Shown here: positions 22,202 to 33,309 of the stretch, one piece after another
Layout: each line of letters begins with the position of its first letter
How positions within the stretch are numbered: the stretch's first letter is position 1
DNA from: Symsagittifera roscoffensis
Lineage: Eukaryota; Xenacoelomorpha; Acoela; Convolutidae
DNA length: 64,000 nt
NCBI RefSeq assembly: GCF_963678635.1
Contig: NC_087071.1
Coordinates: 28,429,325 to 28,493,324, forward strand
Reading direction: 5' to 3'
Notes under the pieces: generated by a model
What the model was told of the DNA's origin: nothing
The model's database searches: none
The model's input: the letters and a program-made list of their open reading frames with translations, nothing else
Translations under genes and position numbers: made by a program

Positions 22202-24996
22202 CTTAAACAAATAAAGATATCAATCTTACCTATAGCTTCCGGGCAAAAAAAGCTTTTTATCGCTAAGACTCGAAATTGCATTCAGTATTTACTTTTAGTC
22301 TAATCCACTAGGGTAAAAACGAAGAAGATTGAACTTTATCTTTTCTTCTTCAAAGACTGTTGGGCGCGGTTATAAATAAGATTGAAAGAATTGCGGGCTA
22401 ATAAAACTGGATAGAGCTTCGGGTTAAATAAATAGCCCCGGAATTGCGTTACAGTTACCGACTGTTTATCTTATCGTTTTCAAAACTGGTACATTAACAG
22501 GGTTTGGAATTCTATCAGTAAGTTCATATATTTACCTTCAATTAAGAACCTATTCTTTTTAAAGCTACTTTTTTGATCAACTAACTCAACTACCTAATTG
22601 AATGAAAATATATACAATTAAAACGCTTAATTTCTTTTCACAGTGAGGTCGAAGTTTGTAAAGTAACCAAAAATTATAGATTGTTTTTAGTAGGCGGATT
22701 GATTTTTTTTAGTAGGCGGGTTGAAAATATAAGCATGCATATTACTACAACACATTGTCATAAAAATTAATGAATCAGACATATCGGATCCCAAATTTTG
22801 GTCATACATGAACGCAACATGTACGCGCTAAAAATTCCAGATATTTTAAAACCTTAACAATCGATTATAAAAATTGGCGCTGCAAATATATGCGCAAGTG
22901 GCTGCGGCGCAGCTCTTATGCCTAAAAATCACCACAGACAACTTTCCTCTGCTCATATATAAAGGGGATATAATTTATCCAGACAGCCTCTGCAGGAAAA
23001 AACATCAATTCATTTCATCTTCTCTGAATTATTCATATCTCTGAATGCTTCGGATGGAAATATAGATCACAATAGTAAAGATGTCACCAACTCCATGGGA
23101 GATCTTGTGAAAAAAAATATGTTCCTAAATTCCAGAAGACAAAGAAGGATCTATATCTTTTTAGGAAGAGAGCTTTTTTTTCATTTTCTGCTCTATTTTA
23201 AACTTAAAGTAATAGCGCGGCCTCCAACATAACCAAAATCTCCATTTTTTTCAGAACGAGATATGAGGGACAATAAAAAATTCAGATTGCGAAATAAAAA
23301 GAGACAACTTTATATTCGCCCAATCTTCAAGAACAAACCGCTATCTAGCTTGGCTTCGACCATAAAATCTAAGATAACAATCAATAGTAAAACATGAAAA
23401 ATTTGGCCATAAGTTTGATCAATCAAAAATTCAGTACATATTTCATACCGATCTGTCAGTATTGCTGAAATATAATTGTTCATTCACTCAGTGTCAATCA
23501 CAAGTCAACGAATTGAATCCTGTTTGTGACTCATGCCTTTTCAGGTATCAATCACTGCATGATACCCTTCATATGCATTAAATCTAGTTAAAAAGACAAT
23601 GAAACAGCATGTATATGTGAATGTACTTTGAAACAAGCGTTCGTTACAACTGAATATTTGTACAGCCAATTTCAGTCTACGGTATACCTACGGTAATTAC
23701 CAACGATATGTCCTCAGTTAATTTTGTAAATACGCTTAATACACACAAGTAACTGATAGTTTATTGGTCAAATTGTATTTGAAGATAGGCACACCCTCAT
23801 AGCACCAAAAAGACAAACTATTGTTGTTCTATTGTTGGTATGTTTAGAAAGATGATATTCCAAGAAAAAAAAACACATTAATTGCCATATGAAAGTAATT
23901 TGTATGTATAATGTATGTCAAAAATTCACAGAAGTTAGTCAGCACAGCATAAACTATCTATTAGCAATTACTTGTCCGTTCAAATAAGAAAAAAATATTT
24001 CAATTTAAAACACTCAGGGATAAAATTGAAAAAGACCGCTCGTATCAGAGCGAAAACCTGAATCTTCCGACTGCCTTTCAAGGTTTATGGAGCAGTAATA
24101 ACATAAAAAAAATAAATGTAATAAAATGAAAAAAAAAATCTAAAATTGAAATTTTCTTTGAAAAACATCCCCCCACACGCCATATAAAGTTCAAAAGAAT
24201 AGATTTCGCCCCTTGTAACAAATCAAGTATGTCAAATAATCTTCTTTCAACTAATTTGGAGCGATTTCTGAGACGGATTAAATCTCCGGTCACGCGTTCA
24301 TAGCGCGAAACATATAGCGCGTTAATTGTCACAAATTGGCAATATTTAAACCCACATAACTTTACGAAAAATGATCACAAGTAAAATATCTTTTCAAATT
24401 TAAGCTCAGGACAGCAATACTTTTTCAATGATAGAAAATCCGTCAAAAATGGCTAGTTAAAAAGTCGGAATTTGTCGGAAGAAAAAAAACCCACCCGGAG
24501 CACAAATATTCCGTTACTTCATATTCCGAACAAAAATATTACGAACAAAAACAACAAGACTATGCGTATCAGGGCGAAGCCCTCAATCTGCCGACTGCCT
24601 TTTAAGGTTTATGGAGCAGTAAAAACATTTAAAAAATTTAATAAATGAAATGAAAATTTTTTTTTCTAAAATTTGAAATTTTCTTTGAAATTAATCACCC
24701 CACACGCCATATAAAGTACAAAATGATAAATTTCGCTCCTAGTATTAAATCAACTATTGCATAGAAGCTTCCTTCAACCAATTTGGAACGATTTCTAAGA
24801 CGGATTAAATCTCCTTTTACGCGTTAATAGCGCGAAATATATCGCGCGTTAATTGTCCCAAATTGGCAATCTTTAAACCCCCATAACTTTACAAAATATG
24901 ATCACAGGTGAAATATCTTTTCAAATTTAAGCTCAGGACAACAATACCTTTTGAATTAAAAAACGTAACGAAAGAAACGGAGCTTTTGTGCTCGGT

Positions 24997-25071
24997 GTAT
25001 GTTTTTTTCTTCAGGCATTTTTGAATGATATAAAAAAAATCGGTCAAAAATGCCTGAAGAAAAAAAACATA
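24997..25071. repeat. Long hairpin, duplicate copy
   Basis: Second-unit copy of the hairpin at 20960-21034. Confidence 0.7.
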
Positions 25072-25379
25072 CCCCGGGAACAAAAATTTCGTTATTATCG
25101 TTACAAAAATCGGAACAAACAGGGGATTAGATGGAATTCAAATAAATACATAAAACATTACGAGCGCTCACAAATGAGGAAAATCTTCCCAGAACGGTTG
25201 ATAATATATTTCCTTTAAAACTAGCGTTTAACCCACCTTCGGTGCTTCGAAATTTTTCGACAACTCAGTAAAAACCACATATATTGGAAACAACATCTGC
25301 AACTTTTAGTGTACTCTGACTGCACCCAATTACAAACTTTAAATTTTTTTCAATTCCCATTTTAAAAGCGTCATCTCAA

Positions 25380-25870
25380 AAAATTAATGGGCCTCTAGAG
25401 AAATTTGGAGGCCAGATTTGCAACCACTGAGAGTCCCTGAGAGCACCCTACTATAGGGTAAGGAATCCAAAATTTTGCGAACTTTTTTAAACCTAAGTTT
25501 CCCGGAAAAAAATTTAAAAAAAAAACGTCTTATCTCGGAAACTAAAAGGATTTGAGCATTCATATTAAAAGGCAAGATTTGAGACGCCTGGGTGAACGCT
25601 GACAATAAGGTTGTATCTTCATCAAGCTGGTAGTTTCAAATTTTTTGAATTTCTTTGTAGATAAGTTCTTTGAGAAATTTTGAAAAAATCAAAAAACGTC
25701 ACAGCTCGGAAACTAAAAGCAGTTGAGCAGTCGCGTTTATCATTTGCATGTGGCAAGATTTGCAACTCTTTAGAGTAACCTGACAACACCGAACTATAGC
25801 GTTGGGAATTTCAAATTTCGAAAAAAAAATTAATTTTAACTTTCTGAAAAAATCACAAAAAACGTCACAT
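25380..25870. repeat. Satellite-like tandem repeat, about 168 bp period
   Basis: Three diverged units share, in order, an AACGTC landmark (25524, 25695, 25861; spacing 171 and 166), CTCGGAAACTAAAAG, TTGAGCA, GGCAAGATTTG, an AGAGT..CCTGA segment and ACTATAG.GT..GGAAT. The first unit is partial. The array runs straight into the assembly gap, as expected for an unresolved satellite. Confidence 0.75.
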
Positions 25871-26070
25871 NNNNNNNNNNNNNNNNNNNNNNNNNNNNNN
25901 NNNNNNNNNNNNNNNNNNNNNNNNNNNNNNNNNNNNNNNNNNNNNNNNNNNNNNNNNNNNNNNNNNNNNNNNNNNNNNNNNNNNNNNNNNNNNNNNNNNN
26001 NNNNNNNNNNNNNNNNNNNNNNNNNNNNNNNNNNNNNNNNNNNNNNNNNNNNNNNNNNNNNNNNNNNNNN
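25871..26070. other. Assembly gap (200 N)
   Basis: Exactly 200 N, a conventional placeholder length, so the true size is unknown. It separates the satellite from the leader of the retroelement and may hide the 5' LTR of copy 1. Confidence 0.99.
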
Positions 26071-28668
26071 AAAAAAATCAGTAGAAATCATCCCTCCAGA
26101 CAAGATGTGATTCAACCCCCCCGTTTGTTGTTGATAGATATATTGTTATTACAGGCATTTATATCAGTCAGGATTGTTACGATCAGTTTTGTAGCCCGTT
26201 TGTGAGGCTTGTACTGTAGGGTTATTTGAGCATTTAAGCACGTTAATGATAAATTGCGCTCAATCCGGAAGGGTCAGCTGATTCGCGCTCAATTCGGAAG
26301 GGTCCTGGGTGAAGACCGATCCGGCAAGCAGTACAAGGAGCAACAAGAAGGGGCTCAACGACAACAACAATCGACTGTTGGGTATCGTTAACAAGTTTTG
26401 TATCCCTTTTGGTACAAAAAGTAAGATAGTAATCTGTGGGGGGCTCGACAGTGCTGCACTGTAGTGACCCTTCACCGAACTGCGAATATCCGAGTTAAGC
26501 ACCTTAATTCGGATAATAAACAAACCCGGAGGGGTATAGTATTACTAATATTATTACTTATATAGCCTATATTAATAGTCTTATATCGTTTTTCAGTGAA
26601 AAACAACGAAAACAGACCGGTTTTTAGGGTCAAAATAGCGATATTTTGATCCCCCCACAAGTCGCGATTTTTGAGATATCGATATTTTTTGAAACGGAAA
26701 AAAGCGCTAAGTTAGTGTGTTACATCGTAACTGCACTACTGTAATAAGTAGAACCGGTTAACTTTAGTTCGGAAGTGGTTGGAACTAGTTTGGTACAAAA
26801 AACCAAATTTTCCCATTTTTTGATAGAAAGAAACACTATAAAATCAGAAATTTTTTGAAATCTTTGAGTTAGGACAGTAAAAATAGTTGATCGGACAACG
26901 TCCACTGGTGAATCTACGAGTTTTAAAACCCGCTACCCGAAAGCCTTCCGGGTTGCAGAGAAATCGAACATAACGTGTTTGATTTGGTGGATTCATCAAT
27001 CCGGAGGGGTCCAGGTAGCATAGTTTTTCGCAAATTTTTTCTACAAAAGCGTTTTAGATCGGGTCTTTTGCATTGAACTAGAAGAGTATAGGCCTTTTGA
27101 GCTCAGATCAATAAATTTTAGGTCGAAAGGACCAGATTTGCGGAAAAAGTTAGGCGGAACCTATAAGAGAGAAAATTTTTGAGTTTGGAAAAAAGACGTT
27201 TTGGTTAATAACTTTGGAACTACAGAGCATATCGAGTCAATCTTGGTACCATTAGATCAGAAATTAGCTGAACTTACTAGTAGGAAAGAGAATTACTCGA
27301 AAAAGCGAGCGAGAAAATTTTTTGAGATTGTTTTTAGCAAATTACACAAATCCGGAGGGGTACACCCTTCACGTTTTATAAATTTTTCTGAAAAACCCTT
27401 ATACCCCCTACCAAAAGTTGATAGCGATTGAACTAAGTAACTTAGGACAGTTCTAGGCAAAAAGGGAGGGCTGAAGGCACAAGACAACCATAGAGTCGAA
27501 TTAGGCAAGTGATAAGACCCTTCACCGTTAGTGTGAATTGTCAAATAAGTGCCTTAACTTCAATCCGGAGGGGTCTAGGAAAGGACCCTATACCATTCCC
27601 AGTTAATTCAAACAGCATAAAAGCAACGCAGAACGTATCCGGAGGGGTATAAGCTGAAATTAAGAAAACTACGGAAAGCTACTTTGACAGAGCTAAGGGC
27701 TCCGAATCCGGAGGGGTCTACTTTCCACAAAACCGGAGGGGTCCGAATCCGGAGGGGTCTACTATTAACTAACTCGGAGGGGTCCAAATCCGGAGGGGTC
27801 TACTATTAACTAACTCGGAGGGGTCCAAATCCGGAGGGGTCCATATTCTGACAGTCCGGAAGGGTCCTATTTGTGCCAATCCGGAGGGGTATTATTTTAT
27901 TAAGGACTTAGGTAAACGAAAGAAAGACTAAAAAGCGAGAGGTATTAGGTTATTAATAAACAGGCTAGGTATCAGTGACTGCACTGGTAACTTGCCTTTC
28001 AAAAAGAACCAGACTAATACAAAACAGGTCCGAACTCGGATATTCGCGACACTAAGTCTAAATTAAAAAGAGCGTGACTCATTGGAGTGGATTGAAACAT
28101 AATACGTTTTTGGGAGAAGTGACTGCCCTGAGGATTTTAGTAGGTCTAGCTCGGGCAGTCCGAAGGCAGATAGGTAACACAGTACTCGGTGGGTGCAATA
28201 GACGCCCACTTGAGAAAATTACTGCCTTCAAAGTTTTGTCTGTTTGGTGCAGCACCAAGCAGGGAAAGCTTTTTCTTTAAAAGACAGGTTCGACTATTGT
28301 ACTGCGACCGACTAAGAGTACAAGACACATACGTTTTTTTTATATATACATTCATATTGTGTCAATATATAATTTTTGTTTTTGATTTTAAATCAACGTA
28401 AACTGTGCTTGATTGGGTAGTGAATACACTATCTTTTAAATTGACTGATAACATCATATTGTGCTAGTTTCCAGATCTTTGGACCGATAATCAGATAGTC
28501 TGAATAAATTTTATACAAACTGTACTCTGACAACATACAGGGATTCGTGGTCACTATTTAGTAGAAACTGGTGAAATTTATTGTTTTGTGTCATTATTAT
28601 TGTTAATAAAACTATAAGGTCTCTAGCAATTGAGTCAAGAGTAGGCATAGGAAAGTGACAAATAGAGA
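26071..28668 (+). promoter_or_regulatory. Leader of retroelement copy 1 with CCGGAGGGGT repeats
   Basis: Noncoding stretch before the gag start. It contains about 16 copies of an AATCCGGAGGGGTC-type motif (first near 26262 and 26291 as CCGGAAGGGT; then near 26524, 26999, 27349, 27562, 27636 and a dense cluster at 27705-27890). Longer modules recur too: ACCCTTCACCG..CTGCGAAT at 26467 resembles 27518, and the block near 26940-27012 resembles 41967-42036 on the 3' side of the element. It is probably an untranslated leader and/or degenerate LTR. Clear LTR borders and a primer-binding site were not identified. Confidence 0.55.
27700..27891 (+). repeat. Dense CCGGAGGGGT cluster with a tandem repeat of about 40 nt
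   Basis: Ten CGGAGGGGT/CGGAAGGGT motifs lie within 190 nt. Between them a unit containing TCTACTATTAACTAACTCGG is repeated exactly twice. TCCGGA is itself palindromic, so neighbouring copies could pair in RNA. Confidence 0.85.
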
Positions 28669-31600
28669 ATGAGCTTAGACAAGTCAAGGATACCAAAACG
28701 AGGTAATAGCTCTAGGAAATTCATACCTGAAAAGCAAAGAAAAACGATGACCGATCCTTTTGTGGATTGGATCAAGCGATCCCGGTCCGATAAAGAGGAG
28801 ACGGTTTCAGGCAGAATGGTTGAAACGAGAAGTCAGAAGACCTCAGAAGAGCGAAGAGAACTGTTAGAAGTGGAGGTCAATACGGACCATACCATGAACG
28901 ACAACCAGGGAGTAAATGGACTGGAAGGGAGAGGCAGAAGGCTGGCGAGTGAATCTACTCCAGTAGAACAAGGCCATGATTTTGCCACTTCCACCGGGAC
29001 ATTGGATCGAGAGGAGATGTCGGAACTGTCCGACATCTCAACTGAAGTAACGGCAACTAGAAGATCTCCGACAGACAACACTATGATGGCAAGCGGAACT
29101 GGGAAACAAACAACCTCATCATCGTTCTCAGAAAGAATGAAGAACACCTTCGGAAACATCTTTCCATTCAGCATGGGAGGAGGAGCAGGAAACGATGGGG
29201 AATCCCAGGAGGAAGAGGATGAAGAGGAGCAAGGGGACTTTGGATCTCAAGTCAGTCTCAATAGTTCGATCCAGGAGAGTGAGGCACACGTCGGAAGAGA
29301 GACTGAAACCATGGATAAATTTGGTGTAGTGACAACGATAAGCAAAGAGGCAAACACACCGGGCCAGTCAAAGGACTTCGCGATTAGGACAAGTTCGGAG
29401 CCACAACCTGAAGAGAGTAGAACCAGAGGTAACGCGTTAGCGGATCCTGAAATAGATAATGAGAAAACGTCAAGACAGAGAGTCAAGGCCCGGATCTCTA
29501 CCAGCACGAAGCTACCTGGGACCGACAGAGTTACACCACCACTAGTGACGCCACTCATGGATAACGGGGCAGCACTAGAGGAAGCCTTAAACAACATAGT
29601 GGGCAGTTTAGGAGAACAAAATGAACAGATGTCGATAAGGAAGAGTGAACTGGAAAGAGCAGTTCACATTGAAAGAGAAAGTCTGCGGGAAGAAATAAAC
29701 CGCAACAGACAAGAAGTTGGCAGAAGCGAAAAACGCTTGAAAGAAAGAACGGACGAACATATGACGAGGAACTTGTCACGAATGACAAGAGAGGCGGAAC
29801 AGAGGGAGTTACGCTTAAGAGCCGACATGGAGAAGTTAAGAATTCAGCAAGAGCAGTCTCTTGGGTCTCTTGACACAAAGATAGATGCGATGATGGAGAG
29901 GCGAACTCAGGCTATCATGGATAGGTTGGACGGGCTACTAAGCAGCAAGAGTGGACCGAAAGAAGGAGAACCGAATTCGGGAGGTCCCAGCAGGGAACCG
30001 AAAGTGAACTTCAATGAACATCAAAAGAGGAAAACGTATGGATCCACTAGAGGCAGGGGCAGTTCATCAGGCTATGCCACAAGGGGTAATGCAGCATGGG
30101 TCCCGAACAGTAGAGCAAATTCAACGGGGAACAGACAAACCTCTAACGAACGACCAACGCAAGGCACACATGCGACTGGGAGAAGTGATTCCGGCAACAG
30201 GGGGCATGCAAGCCCGAGGAGGAGTCACGTGGGCCAAGCGGGAAACGCTTACGGCGATTCGGATTGCAGGGATGCACCGCACACGGAGCCTTCGACGAGG
30301 TGTGAGGACACTCAAGCGGGACACTCAAGGGATGCTACGGCAATGGCCACAGCATTTGAACCCCTGAACAGGTCTTTGGAGACAATCCTGACGCGGTTAT
30401 CTAGAACCAATGAACGCCGTGAAAAGTCCAGAAGAGTCTTTAAGAAGCCAAGATGCTACAAAGACGAATCTGATGGCTGTATTGATACCTGGATAGAGGT
30501 AATGAAGCTGCATTTCGAGGAAGAAGACTTGTCTGAGAGGCAGGAATGCAGCGCGCTCACCAGCAACTTAGAAGGAACAGCCCTGAACTGTGTCATGGCC
30601 AAGAAACAATATCAACGTGACACTGCAGAGAAAATCTTCGAAATCTTGTTAAACCGTTTCGGATCAGGGGTGCAGGGGCACCAGGCGATGATGCGCTTCG
30701 AGAAACGGAGGCAACGGGAAGATGAAACCATAGACAAGTTTCTCGATGATTTGGAAATGCTGAGAAGACGCAGCCAACCGGATGAATCAAACCGAAGGAT
30801 GAACCTGGCCGTAGCCTCAAAATTCATCGATGGTGTGAAAAATGATGAATTTCGTACGATGCTAGCAACGCATTACACACCACTATCAACTAATGCGCCA
30901 ACACCGGAGGAGTTGAGGCTCAAATCAAAAGAGTATCTATTGTTGAAACCTCCTTCGAGATCTGGATATTACAAGAACAATTATGGCAATTTTAACAACG
31001 GACCAGCGAACCAAGGGAACAATTGGTACAAACCGAGGGACGATATGGACAAGAGACGCTCTTGTGCTAATTGTAGTTCAACAGACCATCATGTGTCAGC
31101 ATGCCCAGCTTACAAACAAGGCATGAAAGCAATAGGCTTTAGCCTCGAGGACGAAGATGCGTCAGAGTTGGACCATGAGGATTTCATGAGAGGAGTAATT
31201 GCGAAATTCGGCCCGAGGTGTTTCTTTTGCAACTTGGAAGGTCATTTTAAATCAGATTGTCCGCAATTCTGGGATGCAGTGGCAGACATCAAGTATCCAA
31301 GACATGAAGAAGCTTTGTCAGGAGTGAAAGCCAGCAAGGCTCGCCTTTTGAGTGAAGCGGAGGCACGCAGAAAGGATAAACCTCAAGAGCTGGCGGCAAA
31401 GAAAATGCAAGCGGTAACAGAAGAAGCACGTGAACCGGAACCAGCAACTGCGGCCGATGACTTCAAGATCGATTATAAGGCAGCCGCAAAGGATGCTCTA
31501 AATAGAGTACAGCAGGAATTGGTGACGAAAGAGATCGAACAAAAAGTGAAACTTGAACTGGAAAATGAAAAGCTTCAGGAGCAACTGAATACCTTCGAGG

Positions 31601-33309
31601 CAATGGAGTTCGAGGAGACGAAAACACCAAGCAGTTTAGATATGAAACTTAAAGTGATCTCCGGTAAGAGGTTCGGCATGGCGCCGCAGGGAAAGAAGAT
31701 ACAGTCGATAATCTCAGTGGCTGGACACCAGGTAATAAGAAATTTGAGTGAACCATCAGAGTTCACTTTAATGCATTTGGACACATATGCAGATTATCTG
31801 AGGCAGGTGGAGCCACGCACTGAGTCGAGAGCTGTGCGAGCACTACTAACGACGGGTGGCCCTCGCATGAAGAAACTTCATGGACGCTACTTGGAGGTCT
31901 ATGGGCCGTATCAAATAATGCTGAACGTGGATGGAATCAGCATCTACACCAGGACTTACATAACAACAGATGATGACCAAATGGGGCAGATCTATTTGGG
32001 TGAAGAGGAACTCAAAGTCCGCAGGATAGGCCATGACGCCATGATGGAACAAGACGCGGTACATATTGGATATGAAGCAGATGTGACAGCACACCTGCTT
32101 GACACCAACGGAACAAAAATCGGAGTCACAGGGCTTCTGGACACAGGCGCGGTGGTGAGTGTGATGCCGATAAAAACCTGGGAGAGAATGGGCTTCACGC
32201 GGGAAGATCTGATTCCTACGAATCTCCGACTAGCCGCTGCAAATCGAGGAGCTATCTACGTAGCCGGAAGAACACCGGTGACGGTCCTTCACATGGGAGG
32301 ACGGAACCTTTGGATGAGCTTCCTGGTGGTAGAGAATCTGGACGACGCCGACCAATTCATCTTGGGCAGAGATTTTGTCAGGAACTTTGACGTGATGATT
32401 GACTTGAACAACGGTCTAATACGGATTAGAAACCCGGACCGAAAGTATGTTAAGAGACCAATTAATAGGATAATAACAGACGAGAATAAGGTACCAGTTT
32501 TTTTGGATAGAAAAGTAAAATTACAACCAGGACAAGCTGTAGTAGCGATTTTTAGAATGAGAAATTTAAATTCGTTAAGTGATAGTAAACAGGTTTGCTT
32601 AGTACCGAATCCAAATAGTCAGAGTTCGGTGATTTTAGGCCGGAGCTTCTCGGTAACGCGAAACGGACTGTGTGTCAGTGTGTTGTTGAACACACTGGAC
32701 ACCACGGTTTCAATCCAGCGTGGAAAGAAGCTTGGTTACGCATTGCCGATGAGGACCGACTATGAAGAGACACAAAACTTGAAGAAATATAGTGTGAAAG
32801 ACTGTCCTTATCATGCCAATAAAGATAAAATTTTAAAGAGGATTGATGAATTAAAATCTATTCGTAAATTGTTTTCAATGAAATCCGAAACGGACGACGG
32901 CTTATCAAGCTGCTCGATTTTTCCGGAACGCCACTCGTCATATGAATTAGAATCTGACAAACCGGTTTTGCCAGAGATAGAACATTTAAAAGGGAAAATA
33001 GGTGAGGGAGATTTCGAAAAATTGCGGGACCTCCTAAATCGGAACGCTGATGTATTTTCAAGACATAAGGCGGATATCGGTTGCTGTAATTTCGTCGAAC
33101 ACGAAATCGAACTAGAAGAAGGCGCCGTCCCCCATAGGGAAGGCGCAAGGCGAATGACGCCACATAAATCGGAAGCGTGCCGAGCGGAAATAGAAATGTT
33201 GCTTGAATACGACATGATAGAACCCTCGAAATCGCTGTGGGCTTGCGGGGTAGTCATGGCGAAAAAGAAAGGGGGCAGCTTAGATTTTGTTGCGAATTTC
33301 GTTACTTGA
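28669..33309 (+). CDS. gag-pro: Gag-protease (and start of RT) of Ty3-like retroelement, copy 1
   Basis: Open frame of 1,546 codons from an ATG at 28669. Residues 1-310 are low-complexity and charged. Residues 315-430 form a coiled coil. About 585-760 match a retrotransposon Gag capsid (CIDTWIEVMKLHFEEEDL, LEGTALNCV, FRTMLATHY). Two CCHC zinc knuckles follow, CANCSSTDHHVSAC (about 798) and CFFCNLEGHFKSDC (about 850), which bind genomic RNA. The aspartic protease has LLDTGAVVSVMP (about 1155) and FILGRDFVRNF. The C-terminus enters the RT fingers (IEPSKSLWACGVVMAKKKGG) and then hits a stop; RT continues in the -1 frame. The N-terminal extension of about 580 residues before the capsid is unusually long for Ty3 elements. 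The leader upstream is CCGGAGGGGT-rich. Confidence 0.9.
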   Translation: MSLDKSRIPKRGNSSRKFIPEKQRKTMTDPFVDWIKRSRSDKEETVSGRMVETRSQKTSEERRELLEVEVNTDHTMNDNQGVNGLEGRGRRLASESTPVEQGHDFATSTGTLDREEMSELSDISTEVTATRRSPTDNTMMASGTGKQTTSSSFSERMKNTFGNIFPFSMGGGAGNDGESQEEEDEEEQGDFGSQVSLNSSIQESEAHVGRETETMDKFGVVTTISKEANTPGQSKDFAIRTSSEPQPEESRTRGNALADPEIDNEKTSRQRVKARISTSTKLPGTDRVTPPLVTPLMDNGAALEEALNNIVGSLGEQNEQMSIRKSELERAVHIERESLREEINRNRQEVGRSEKRLKERTDEHMTRNLSRMTREAEQRELRLRADMEKLRIQQEQSLGSLDTKIDAMMERRTQAIMDRLDGLLSSKSGPKEGEPNSGGPSREPKVNFNEHQKRKTYGSTRGRGSSSGYATRGNAAWVPNSRANSTGNRQTSNERPTQGTHATGRSDSGNRGHASPRRSHVGQAGNAYGDSDCRDAPHTEPSTRCEDTQAGHSRDATAMATAFEPLNRSLETILTRLSRTNERREKSRRVFKKPRCYKDESDGCIDTWIEVMKLHFEEEDLSERQECSALTSNLEGTALNCVMAKKQYQRDTAEKIFEILLNRFGSGVQGHQAMMRFEKRRQREDETIDKFLDDLEMLRRRSQPDESNRRMNLAVASKFIDGVKNDEFRTMLATHYTPLSTNAPTPEELRLKSKEYLLLKPPSRSGYYKNNYGNFNNGPANQGNNWYKPRDDMDKRRSCANCSSTDHHVSACPAYKQGMKAIGFSLEDEDASELDHEDFMRGVIAKFGPRCFFCNLEGHFKSDCPQFWDAVADIKYPRHEEALSGVKASKARLLSEAEARRKDKPQELAAKKMQAVTEEAREPEPATAADDFKIDYKAAAKDALNRVQQELVTKEIEQKVKLELENEKLQEQLNTFEAMEFEETKTPSSLDMKLKVISGKRFGMAPQGKKIQSIISVAGHQVIRNLSEPSEFTLMHLDTYADYLRQVEPRTESRAVRALLTTGGPRMKKLHGRYLEVYGPYQIMLNVDGISIYTRTYITTDDDQMGQIYLGEEELKVRRIGHDAMMEQDAVHIGYEADVTAHLLDTNGTKIGVTGLLDTGAVVSVMPIKTWERMGFTREDLIPTNLRLAAANRGAIYVAGRTPVTVLHMGGRNLWMSFLVVENLDDADQFILGRDFVRNFDVMIDLNNGLIRIRNPDRKYVKRPINRIITDENKVPVFLDRKVKLQPGQAVVAIFRMRNLNSLSDSKQVCLVPNPNSQSSVILGRSFSVTRNGLCVSVLLNTLDTTVSIQRGKKLGYALPMRTDYEETQNLKKYSVKDCPYHANKDKILKRIDELKSIRKLFSMKSETDDGLSSCSIFPERHSSYELESDKPVLPEIEHLKGKIGEGDFEKLRDLLNRNADVFSRHKADIGCCNFVEHEIELEEGAVPHREGARRMTPHKSEACRAEIEMLLEYDMIEPSKSLWACGVVMAKKKGGSLDFVANFVT

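Larger units (their letters stand above)
21138..25174. repeat. 4,037-bp tandem duplication, unit 2
   Basis: Direct repeat of 17101-21137 at offset 4036-4037. The boundary is sharp: unit 1 ends GAGCGCTCACAAA and is followed by CGCACTTCC of unit 2; unit 2 ends at the same GCTCACAAA (25174) and then diverges. Near-identity implies a very recent duplication or two haplotypes placed in tandem by the assembler. Confidence 0.95.

Noticed and set aside
27700-27891. CRISPR-like array (regular short repeats)
   Set aside because: Spacing is irregular, repeats are about 12 nt, the context is a eukaryotic retroelement leader and no cas genes exist.
29247-29878. Long minus-strand open frames opposite gag
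   Set aside because: They mirror the codon structure of the plus-strand gag frame and have no domain content.
33270-33300. Programmed -1 frameshift site at the Gag-Pol boundary
   Set aside because: The G-rich run AAAGGGGGC is not in the phase of a canonical X-XXY-YYZ heptamer, and a single-base loss just before LRFCC explains the break.
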